Source: Eulemur rufifrons (taxonomy: Eukaryota > Chordata > Mammalia > Primates > Lemuridae). From it: a stretch of 64,000 nt of DNA. The notes under the pieces are model-generated. The model worked only from the letters and a program-made list of their open reading frames with translations. It was not told where the DNA came from and did not search any database. The stretch spans positions 15,069,501 through 15,133,500 of the forward strand of contig NC_090995.1 of the NCBI RefSeq assembly GCF_041146395.1, read 5' to 3'. The position numbers and the translations under genes are program-made. Shown in pieces: positions 11,001 to 20,449 of the stretch (positions are counted from its first letter, which is position 1; each line of letters opens with the position of its first letter).

Positions 11001-11970
11001 CAAAGCATTGGATTCTTCGTAAAGATAGTTTGCAGGGAGCTCTTTCTATGGTAATACTCTCCGAATTTAAATTAATTCAGAATAAGCAAAGCAGGTAGAA
11101 CACATTTTTGTTTATTATATAAAACATTTGGGAGGGGTTGAGGTGGTATACGGGAACTATTTTCTGCTCATACTCTGTAAACCTGAACTCTCAAAATTCA
11201 TTAAGAAATAAAAACAAAATTTTACCTACGTGTGAACATTTGATACATTTACTTGCATATACATTTTACATAAATGTGATTATCTCGTGTGTGTTATTTT
11301 TGGGGCGTTCTGTTTCTGTGTCATTGTTACTTCTCTCCTCCCATCCTTTCTTCTCAAACAATAGCCACAACTTGGCAATAGTTGCAGACAGAACAAGCCT
11401 GAAGAATGAGGACGCTCCCGTACAAGTCACACTGAAATTTTCCTAATTTGTTCTCAGAACAAGAATCCCAAGTACTGCAGTGTCTCGTTAGGACCAGACA
11501 CCTGGCGAGTCCGGAACCACGTGCTCTTCCACTCCCGTGTCAGCTCCTCACGTCCCATCACCCGGGTCTTGGAAGAACTTTTAGGAACACAGCACCCAGC
11601 CAAGCACCAATGAAATAGACCAAGCGACTCATCGGGGTCCTTCTCTACGCTTTTCCCTAGACACGAATGGTTCCTAGAAACCTTGAAAGACAGATCATTC
11701 CTGGCCGTGCGCTTGAAGGGTTATTTGAACACTGTGTTTCCTTAGTGTGGATGTGAGAATTACTTTCTGTGAAGTTCTGGAAAAAAATCTTTTCATTATA
11801 AATCATACAGAGATTGCTTTCCTAACCAAAATTAAGATAGACTTTGCACATTTGCAAGGGGTCATCACCTCAACTGCATATTATAAACGCTGACCCAGAG
11901 AACACAGCTCTTAGCAAGTCGAGCAATTTTCACGAGAAGAGGTTTAATAGAGAAATCACAGACCGCGGAG
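11001..11970. other. Unique intergenic stretch
   Basis: No repeat or gene recognised. A 102-codon ORF at 11138-11446 plus has no recognisable domain. Confidence 0.45.
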
Positions 11971-11974
11971 TCCA

Positions 11975-12115
11975 GAGGCTTACATTTTAGTCCTGGTTTG
12001 TCTCTTGACCACCTGGACATCCTCTGGCACCTCAATTTTCCCATTTACAAAATAGAGATAAAATAACTTCTGTGTCCTCAGAGTTATTGTATAATGAGAT
12101 AGTATAAAAAAACTG
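11975..12115 (+). repeat. MIR SINE fragment
   Basis: TTTTAGTCCTGGTTTGTCTC, then CCTCAATTTTCCCATTTACA and AAATAGAGATAAAATAACTT, matches the central and 3' part of MIR (CTCAGTTTCCTCATCTGTAAA-type). It is diverged. Confidence 0.75.
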
Positions 12116-12182
12116 CATCGTAATTTACAAAAAGACATGTAAATGTAATTACTAACGTATTTGCTTTCAGAGATTTTTTTTT

Positions 12183-12511
12183 TTTTTTTTTGAGACAGAG
12201 TGTCGCTTTGTTGCCCGGGCTAGAGTGAGTGCCATGGCGTCAGCCTCGCTCACAGCAACCTCAAACTCCTGGGCTTAAGCGATCCTACTGCCTCAGCCTC
12301 CCGAGTAGCTGGGACTACAGGCATGCGCCACCATGCCCGGCTAATTTTTTCTATATATATTTTAGTTGGCCAGATAATTTCTTTCTATTTTTAGTAGAGA
12401 CGGGGGTCTCGCTCTTGCTCAGGCTGGTCTCGAACTCCTGACCTTGAGCGATCCACCTGCCTCGGCCTCCCAGAGTGCTAGGATTACAGGCGTGAGTCAC
12501 CGCGCCCGGCC
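12183..12511 (-). mobile_element. Full-length strepsirrhine-type Alu SINE
   Basis: A complete minus-strand Alu, with the T-run at the left and GGCCGGGCGCGGTGACTCAC (minus reading) at the right end. The target-site duplication CAGAGATTTTTTTT lies near 12168-12182 and 12512-12525. It carries the GCACTCACTCTAG duplication and the CAGTAGGATCGCTTAAG variant shared with the copies at 1.15 and 35.2 kb. Confidence 0.95.
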
Positions 12512-12526
12512 CAGAGATTTTTTTTT

Positions 12527-14670
12527 ATTCCCCAATTTGAACCGGTTATAAAATAACAGTGATCGTTTTCTTCTTCCTCTCTACTGAGCCAGAAAACAGT
12601 CGGTGTTTCAAAGAATTTATCATCAGAGCAGTAACTGTGTCAGCAATTATGAATGTATGCAAGTGTGTAGATATTTTAAGGGATGAATTATGAAGAAGAT
12701 AGTGAATCCCTGTAAACACAGCAAGCAAACTTTCTATATATTCATTTAAAAAGACAAGGTGTCTCAATAAAAGTTGTTTATCGTTTGTTCTCTATGACCT
12801 AATCATTCATATGTGATAAATTATTCACGTAAACCAAACTGTACTCATTCACCTGTTTACATGGTTTTGAGTAAAAGAGATTCACCAAGAAAAAAAAAAA
12901 AAAAGTGACCAAATTCTTGACATGCTCCAGAACTTTAGTCAACCGCGATGGTACGTTAGGACAGGCATCTGGCCGGTTTTCTGTCACCGGAACTCTGGTG
13001 TTAAGACCCATGACTCAGACTTGTATTCCTAAGAGGAGGGGCCAAAGCTGAAAGCCGACTGTTCAATAAATAAATGTTTAAACAAATGTTTGAAAAATCA
13101 TACACTCCCTCATGTAAAGGAGGCTTCTAGGAAACAAATATTTCCAATTGTTCCTTTGACAGCAAGGACATTTTTGCATCCTGGAACAGCAAGCCTAGGT
13201 GAGATTCTGGGTAGGTGAGAGGTGTGACTCTTCTGCAAAGCGGCGTAAAGATTTATGTGAAGGAAAGGTTAGAAAATAACACCACAGAAGTGGCCTTAGG
13301 CAGATAATTTTAGGAAGGTGTTCATACGGGACTTGAGATTATAGCTCCCCCCAAATTAATGGTGCCTACGTGTCCCTTGAAAACCAACTATCTGGCATAT
13401 TCGCCAACATTTAACACACATTCTTTAATTTTATTCTCTTATCAGTGTTGGGTACGGGGGAAGGTAGATGAAGAATTTACATCCAGTAAGCATCTGAGGC
13501 TAAAGCATCACGGTTTTGTGTTACCTCGTTGATTCACATTTTTGCCTCCGCTGCACTAGGTTAATGGGTGGTAGTTTCACATAGCGGCTAAACTCAGGTA
13601 CTCTAAGTTATACCCAGAGTTATCCTCTGAGGCCCAGTGCCATGAGCTAACCTGAAATAGCCATTTGTCAGCAGATGATGGAAATCCCAACTCAGAATGA
13701 GAAAGTTAGTTTAGGAATGACAGCGTCTAACGGAGGAAATCATCAGCCGTTAGAAAGTCAAAGATTGTTTGTGGAATTTGTATCGGGTCCTCTGTTTTCC
13801 TTGTCCAAAGAAAAAAAGGAGAGATCATTTTTTATTACTGACTTGAACTGTATTTGCACTATGAAAGGGAGTAACTTTCAGAATACTCAAGTACCATGAA
13901 TAGAGAAAGAAGTCTGTAGTTTTAATTTTTATATGCTAGTCCAATTCTGACTGGAGGGCATTTGGGTCAGTTTTGCTAAAAAACAGAAGTTCCTGTATTC
14001 GATGAGGAAAAAGCATCACAGTGGCTTATCTCAGAACGCAAAGCTTGTAGAATCACCCTGTAATTCATGGCTTATCCCTGAGAATTCAAAGCTTTATAAA
14101 TTATAAACCTTTTCCAGGACGTGGTACACGCTGTCTTATGTCAGACAAGTCCACGCTAAGCCGAGGGCACAAATGAATTCTTCGTTCATCCCCGATACCC
14201 AGGATTCTACTATTTCTCTCTAGCTTCCGTGGTAGGATACCCTGGTCAAGATGAGGATTCCTTCCCACATCCCTTCTTCCCCCTTCTCTTCCTTCTTCCC
14301 ATGATTAATCAATCAATCAATCAAACTTACGTCATAGCTGGCAATAAACAAATTTTAAAATTGACACTAAATTATTAACTAATGGACTTGCTCCTAGAAA
14401 GGGTATTTATGTTTAATCATAACAAGATGAACCTCTCCTGATTGGTAGGATAAACCTGCCTCATCACCATCATTCTAACTTTTGGAAGATCTAGGCTGGA
14501 CTCCAGGGTGTTGGGCCACCTTGGGCCACGGTGACAAAGGAAAGGACGGACCATTTCCTATCTACGAGCAAGTAAAACAATAAATAGGGAACTAAGGGAG
14601 CAACGTTGTGTTTGAAGCCCTGAAACTTTCTTTTCTGCATCTTTCCTCCTGTTCTTTCTCCCGTATCTTC
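12527..14670. other. Long unique stretch
   Basis: About 2.1 kb without recognised repeats or genes, apart from a (TCAA)n microsatellite near 14307-14325. Confidence 0.5.
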
Positions 14671-14674
14671 ACCA

Positions 14675-14805
14675 TTTGTAAAGCCTCAATTTCCACATCC
14701 ACGAAATGGGAATAATCGTAAGGTTGCTATAACGGACCGTGGAGTTGTTATGAGGGTTAAATAAGAAAATCCTCATAAATTACCTAGACCAAGAACCAGA
14801 AAATA
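14675..14805 (+). repeat. MIR SINE fragment
   Basis: CTCAATTTCCACATCCACGA, then AATGGGAATAATCGTAAGGT and TTGTTATGAGGGTTAAATAA, is the MIR 3' half (TTTCCTCATCTGTAAAATGGG...GTTGTGAGGATTAAAT-type). Confidence 0.8.
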
Positions 14806-15947
14806 TGAGGTGTACCAAAATACTGACTTAGCTACATTTCTGCGAGTGGGTGAATACACATTTTAATAAGGTTAATAATTCTAATATGGGAGTTTATGTT
14901 TGAATGTTAATTTTGGCAAAAAGATGATTCAGCGATCTTAGACTGTTTCTGCCCTTTCCTTTTCTGTTCTATTCTGATTTGTCTCTGAATATGCCCAGGT
15001 GATAGTAGGTGCTTAAGAAAAACACGCATGAACAGCAAGGAAGGGTTCACAGGTGAGGAACAATTGAACCCCTAAAATTACCCTAAATCCCACTTTATAG
15101 CAATACTGGTAGAACAAGAGTTCTGTTCAATCAAACAATAAAATATTATTTTAAGAAGAAAATACTCCAGTGCAGTTTCCTGGCAATAGTAAGGTATTTC
15201 TATTCCCATTCCCTGTTTCCAAATCTAAAAGCCAAATATCTTCCTAACATGTCTTTGAACAAAAGGTAAAAATAAGAGGCAAAAGTAAATAAAGACCACA
15301 TCAAATCTTAATCAAGATGTATTTCTCCAAATAGCAAAAAAATAAATCATTTAAAATAAGAAAGTATAATGATGACCAGTGAAATCCTGATCACTGAAAA
15401 CCCAGTTTTCACTTTGGAAATGCAACTAAAATAACATCTGAAATGCTTTGAAACTACCACCGTACGATGTGGTTTTCATAGGTGATTATGCTTTTGAAAG
15501 AAAAAAAGTGGCTAAAGTATCATTTTATTCTTTGTGCAGAGGAAAGTTTGTTTTGTCTGTTAAAAAAAATAAACGAGCAATAATCTCCAAGAAATCATCT
15601 TGACCAGCAATAATGACTAGTTTGGTAGTGAACAGCCCAAGGCATAGCCGGAGGCCACGGGGGCTCTTGGGGAAGAAGGGTTGGGGGACTGTAGTTCCCC
15701 AGTAATTAACTGCAGGTAGGAGTCAAAACTTCCTAAGAAAAGAGATAAAAGTAACTTTGGACAATTCTGTATCTGTGCTTATGTTTTCATATGCTGCCCC
15801 TCCCGTACCTTTTTTTTTTAAATAAATAGAAAAAGATGATGCTATTGTTTTGCAAACCAAGTTGGATTGGAAATAATTCATGTAATGAAACGAGGACACT
15901 CAGGGGACCAATTAATGCCTTTTCGAGCTTGGACTATATAAGAACCA

Positions 15948-15982
<35 letters not shown>

Positions 15983-16375
15983 CAGTCTAACACATTAGTT
16001 GATTGTTAGTGAATTGAAACTCCATCATGAGATCATAAGGATTTTTTGAAGCGTTTTTTTTTTTTTTTCAGTTTTTAATCCTATCTCAATAAAAGTAAAT
16101 ACATAAGGATTATAAATAAACCAAATCTGAAAGTAATATAGATTGGGGGAACCTCAAGAGGGTCAGGAGATAATGAAGATTATACCTCAATATTGGGATT
16201 ATGATGTTAGTTCTTTATTTCAATAAAAGTGGATAGAGATCTTTCCTATCAGGGACAGGGCTTAGCCGTAAGGACAAAGTAATCTTCTGGGAATTATGCA
16301 TACAGGCTTGACATCATTTTTATTGGATGGCTGATGAACTGGAAAACTCCAGGATAGCCAGGCTTTAATTTGTAA
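14806..16375. other. AT-rich unique stretch
   Basis: No gene recognised. It contains an isolated poly-A run of about 29 bases ending at 15979 and a T-run near 16056-16069. Confidence 0.5.
15951..15979. repeat. Isolated poly-A run (about 29 bases)
   Basis: A pure A run with no Alu or L1 body upstream. It may be an A-microsatellite, or the tail of an unrecognised short retro-copy. Confidence 0.8.
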
Positions 16376-16479
16376 TCTTAATTTTCATATAAATCGGTAC
16401 ATTTCAGGGGGAGGGCATGGGGGGTGTGGGGCTGTGTGTGCTCGCTAGCCCAGCCCTGACGCCCGGGCGGCAGCCCTAA

Positions 16480-16760
16480 CTCACCCGGTATCTGATTCTG
16501 CCTTCTCCTCCATCCATCTGTCTTCCATCTTTGCATCTATCATTTAAAGAAATTTACAGCCTGCAAATACCAGCGAAGCTAATGTTGGTGCAATCTTCCC
16601 TCTCCCTCCTCTCGGAATGATCTATAGTAATCTACTTATCACCGACGTGCACGCTATAATGCACAATAATTTAGTCTTCAGCTGGGAAAATGACTGCAAT
16701 TGTTTTGCAAGCATACATTAGTGAGTTTTTTTTTTTCTTTTTCTTCTTTTAAAAAAAAAA
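16480..16760. promoter_or_regulatory. Candidate conserved non-coding element
   Basis: A repeat-free 280-bp block with balanced composition and clusters of homeodomain and SOX-like cores (ATAATGCACAATAATTTAG, ATGACTGCAATTGTTTTGCA, GCATACATTAG). It has stops in every frame. It reads like a developmental enhancer rather than neutral DNA, but this rests on appearance only; no alignment was possible. A T-rich and A-rich tract bounds it on the right. Confidence 0.35.
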
Positions 16761-18180
16761 ATCGTTTTAAAGGCTACACAACAGGAGAGAGTACTAGTTT
16801 CCCTTCATAAAATAATTATCTTGAGGTTTCCCGTATATAATTTCCTATCCATGGGGTTCCATGCGGGCAAAGTTATCAAACAACTAGAACACAGTGGTGA
16901 TTTATTTGGACACGTGGAAACTCAGCCCATGTATTTCCGATATAGAATGCAGACGCCCTTTACGTTGTAGAACAAAAAGGCTATTGACTGGATGTTTTAG
17001 AAATCTGTCAAGGTAGAATTTTCTTTGTAGGTTGTTCTATCCTCTTACATTATAAGTAAAATTGAATCTTTCTGCAAAATTATTCTTAGGAAAGGATATT
17101 TGAAGTTGAATTAGTCCTAAAAACAAGCAATATACTCCTTTTAGTTGTTATTGTTTTGAGGTTTCTTGTGTCTCCCAGTTCTAGCAGAGAGCAAATTTGT
17201 ATCACCTTTTCCTCATTTTGTTTTAACTTTTTGGGTGATTTCTTACTACAGAGGGAGAGACATAGTCCCTACTCATCACTGTCAAACCAGAAATCTTTAG
17301 GCCCTGAGGTCTTCTAACAACTGTACGTGTAAAGCACACACAATGCTCACATTTTACCATATAAAAGAAAACATCCCTGGCCAACGCTGAAAAGACACAA
17401 CTTGTTACACGTGAGAACATTTTCCAAGTTCTGAGCATCTCTGGACGGCTTTGGTCTAAGTTTCCCCATGGTTTAGTGGCGTTTTCATTTTTCAAAGGCA
17501 AATCGTTTGTTGCCACTATTCTTTGCTTGTGTTCTGGCCTCTTCCTAGACGCACGGTCTTCTGAAATGTCAAGACAACCACCTTTGAAGCAGAAAACAGA
17601 TTCTCCCGATCGCATCTCATCTTCTTATCCAGAGCTCCCCACTTGCCAGTGAGGTGACGTGAAAATTGACACAGACACAGGCTGTGACTCTCACCCCATT
17701 TGGGGACACACACTCGTGTCTTCAACAGTTCCGTCCACTCGAATGGACCCGCATAGAAGGCAGACAAAGCGCCGTCTCCATAAATAACGTGGAGGTGTGA
17801 GCAGGACAGATCTCAGGGCTGAGTGACGGCCGGGAGTGGGCCCGATCCATCAGTCCCGGGGCTCCTACCATCGCAAACGCACCGACGACAGCCACACAAA
17901 ACTCGATCACGGCACGATCTCCCTCCGCTTCTTGATGAGGGAACAAAATACGCCGTGTGCACCGAACAGCTGCTTCCCTAAGGGGAGCGATAATGAACAA
18001 GTCCCCCAGAATCTTCAACACTGCCACGCGGCCACGACATTGCCACTGAGAAAATTAAAATGCCAACGAGATTTATACGTGCCTGTGTAGATGTTGTATA
18101 GTGCCAAACACGTTCTGTTACTCTCAAGTGTCAGAGAGACAGACAGTGTCATTTTTTGATGTGCTGGTGTTGAAAAATTA
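16761..18180. other. Unique stretch with a CpG-rich patch
   Basis: No repeat recognised. Around 17780-18060 CpG is unusually frequent (for example ACCATCGCAAACGCACCGAC). Overlapping ORFs on both strands (130 codons at 17223-17615 minus, 101 codons at 17722-18027 minus) show no known domain. Confidence 0.45.
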
Positions 18181-18184
18181 AAGT

Positions 18185-18575
18185 ATCAGGCAGGGTTCCC
18201 GTTCCGGGTTCCCAAACTTCATGTGCTGGAGGAGTTCTAACCCCCGGTGTCTCAGAATGGGACTATGAGGACATGGGGCCTAGAATGGGGTAATTAAGTT
18301 ACAACGAGGGCCATAGCATGGGCCCACATCTGCTGTGGCGAGTGTCGCCGTAAGAAGTTATGAGGACACAGGTAACACGTAGAGAAGGAAGAGCGTGTGA
18401 AGACACGGGGGGACGGTGTCTCTATCTGCACACCCAGGACAGAGGCCTCAGAAAACCAACTCCGCCAACGCCCTGGTCTCAGACTCCTAGTACCCACAGC
18501 CACACGGTTCTTGGTTATCACAACCCTAGCAAACGACGGTTTGGTTCTTGGTTATCACAACCCTAGCAAACGACG
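18185..18575 (+). mobile_element. MaLR-type (ERVL-MaLR) solo LTR
   Basis: The order of motifs fits a MaLR-like LTR: TTCATGTGCTGGAGGAGTTC, TAACCCCCGGTGTCTCAGAA, GGGTAATTAAGTTACAACGA, GGCCCACATCTGC, then GTGAAGACACGGGGGG, AGAGGCCTCAGAAAACCAAC, GGTCTCAGACTCCTAGTACC and a final TTATCACAACCCTAGCAAAC. No internal retroviral genes adjoin it. The last 33 bases are present twice (see the separate repeat entry). I cannot assign the exact subfamily. Confidence 0.65.
18506..18575 (+). repeat. Tandem duplication of the LTR end (33 bp, period 37)
   Basis: The 33 bases at 18506-18538 recur without mismatch at 18543-18575, separated by the four bases GTTT. The unit is the 3' end of the LTR (it includes TTATCACAACCCTAGCAAAC). 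Perfect identity of the two copies implies a duplication much younger than the LTR itself. Confidence 0.9.
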
Positions 18576-18859
18576 ATGACACAGTCCCCGTTCTCGTTTT
18601 GAGATAAGTAAGGAAAGGAATAGAGCAAGGCCCAAGGTCAAAGTCACCTCTGCTCTGCTCAGACAAAATTCCCACACTTGGCATAAACATTCGACTTTGC
18701 AGAGATTCCATCCAGAAATCAATGTCATCCCTGAATTGCATCAACTTTGGCTGGGGATAGTCTCCCAGTACGTCGTCTCTGTTAAGAAGAGCCAAATGTC
18801 ACATAGCGTGATGGCTTAGATATGAAATATACGTGAATATATACACACGTGTATACGTA

Positions 18860-18942
18860 TGAGGGCTGTCCGGAGAGTATGCAGCCGTATTATATTTTAT
18901 TGTTATATTAAAAATGGCTGGATACTTTCCGGACAGCCCTCA
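18860..18942. mobile_element. 83-bp mariner-type MITE
   Basis: A short palindromic element bounded by TA on both sides (18858-18859 and 18943-18944), the Tc1/mariner target. Its ends begin TGAGGGCTGTCCGGA and form terminal inverted repeats of about 30 bp with four mismatches, around an AT-rich spacer of about 23 bp. It has no coding capacity, so it would have needed a transposase in trans. The RNA would fold into a single long hairpin. I cannot name the parent mariner, and no other copy was noticed in the window. Confidence 0.85.
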
Positions 18943-18944
18943 TA

Positions 18945-19935
18945 TAATACCAATAAATACACTAAATATACATTAAGTATGTATATTACATTATATACAC
19001 ATGTATGCTCTCAGACAATGCAATGACACAACCAAAATGAGACTATGTTATAGAAGCATTTGAGTGTTTCTGGAGGAAACATACTTAAAATTTGTTGGGT
19101 TCGCATTAGGCAGCCACTGCATAGCCTTTCTCATTTTTTGCCCACCACCGTTTTGATTGTTTTGTGGGTTTTTACATTTTTGTATTCGCAACCCAACATG
19201 AACAAGAAGATGTCAGTCCCATTTTCTTTGAATACTTTTATATAGGAGTATTGACAATATACCTCTCACAGAATGGGAGGTCAATACATTTGAAGAGATT
19301 GCCAGAAGAGAAGATTTAGACCTTTAGAAGAAAAAAGAAGGATCTAGGTCCTTTGTGAAAAATTCACAATTAAAGTTATCAAAAGCAGAAATCTGTAATA
19401 TGATCTCAGGACGTTCTACTCTTCGGTATCCATCTGTATTAAAAGTGCATGTTTCAAAGCGAAATTCCTCTGATGCCCTCGTAGCCCATGGACACATTTA
19501 TACTCTCAGCGAATTCCATATGTTGTTTTGCAAAATTACATGTGTGGTTCTACTAATGCAAGACCGAATAAACCAACTCAATACAGTGAAATTCAGTCCT
19601 TTAGTTTTCTCTAGTTCTGCTACGGAAGCAGCTTAGCATCTGACATTTTTCAAAAAAAAAAAAAAAAAAAAATTGGAGATTCCTTAAAGTAAGAACTACC
19701 TTCCATTCCAGACAAAATAATTTTAAGCCACTTTTTAGAATATAATACATTGTAGAATAAGATTAGCTACTGTTGAAAGGGGCATCTTTACCGTACAAAG
19801 CTGAATCAAATTCAGTGTTTAATATGGGTTATCGTAAAATGGCACCTGGAGTTGGCCGCTCCCTGCCTTGTCCCTGGGCTAGATGGAGCTCTCGTGCTTT
19901 TCCACCGGTGCCCAGCTTTTATCACAACCCTGGGT
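18945..19935. other. AT-rich unique stretch
   Basis: No gene or recognisable repeat except a poly-A run of about 20 bases around 19652-19671. Confidence 0.5.
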
Positions 19936-19946
19936 ACAAGTATTTT

Positions 19947-20435
19947 TTTTTTTTTTTTTTTTTTTTGAGACAGAGTCTCACTCTGTTGCCCGGGCTAGAG
20001 TGCCATGTCGTCAGCCTCGCTCACAGCAACCTCCAACTCCTGGGCTCAAGCGATCCTCCTGCCTCAGCCTCCCCAGTAGCTGGGACTATAGGCATGCGCT
20101 ACCGTGCCCGGCTAATTTTTCTATATATATTTTTAGCTGTCTATATAATTTCTTTCTACTTTTAGTAGAGACAGGGTCTCGCTCTTGCTCAGGCTGGTCT
20201 CGAACTCCTGAGCTCAAACAATCCGCCTGCCTCGGCCTCCCCAGTAGCTGGGACTACAGGCATGTGCCACCATGCCTGGCCAATTTTTTCTATTTTAGTT
20301 TTTTGGCTAATTTCTTTTTATTTACAGTAGAGACGGGGTCTCGCTCTTGCTCAGGCTGGTCTCAAACTCCTGAGCTCAAGCAATCCTCCCGCCTCGGCCT
20401 CCCAGGGTGCTAGGATTACAGGCCTGAGCCACTGC
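19947..20435 (-). mobile_element. Expanded (three-unit) Alu SINE
   Basis: A minus-strand Alu of about 490 bp instead of about 330. On the plus strand it shows a full right arm, then a left-arm section, then a second CCTCCCCAGTAGCTGGGACT stretch with linker, then another left-arm section ending GGGTGCTAGGATTACAGG. The repeated unit has a period of 168 bases (the motif starts at 20068 and 20236), and both copies carry CCCCAGTAG where the other Alus read CCCGAGTAG. One target-site duplication, ACAAGTATTTT, encloses everything (19936-19946 and 20436-20446). The head is slightly truncated (ends at GGCTCAGGCC in minus orientation). Confidence 0.9.
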
Positions 20436-20449
20436 ACAAGTATTTTAAA

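Noticed and set aside
15951..15979. Processed pseudogene tail
   Set aside because: Poly-A is present, but no recognisable gene body or target duplication lies upstream.
19883..20413. 176-codon ORF
   Set aside because: It is translated Alu sequence ([23 protein letters not shown] peptide) in the expanded Alu.
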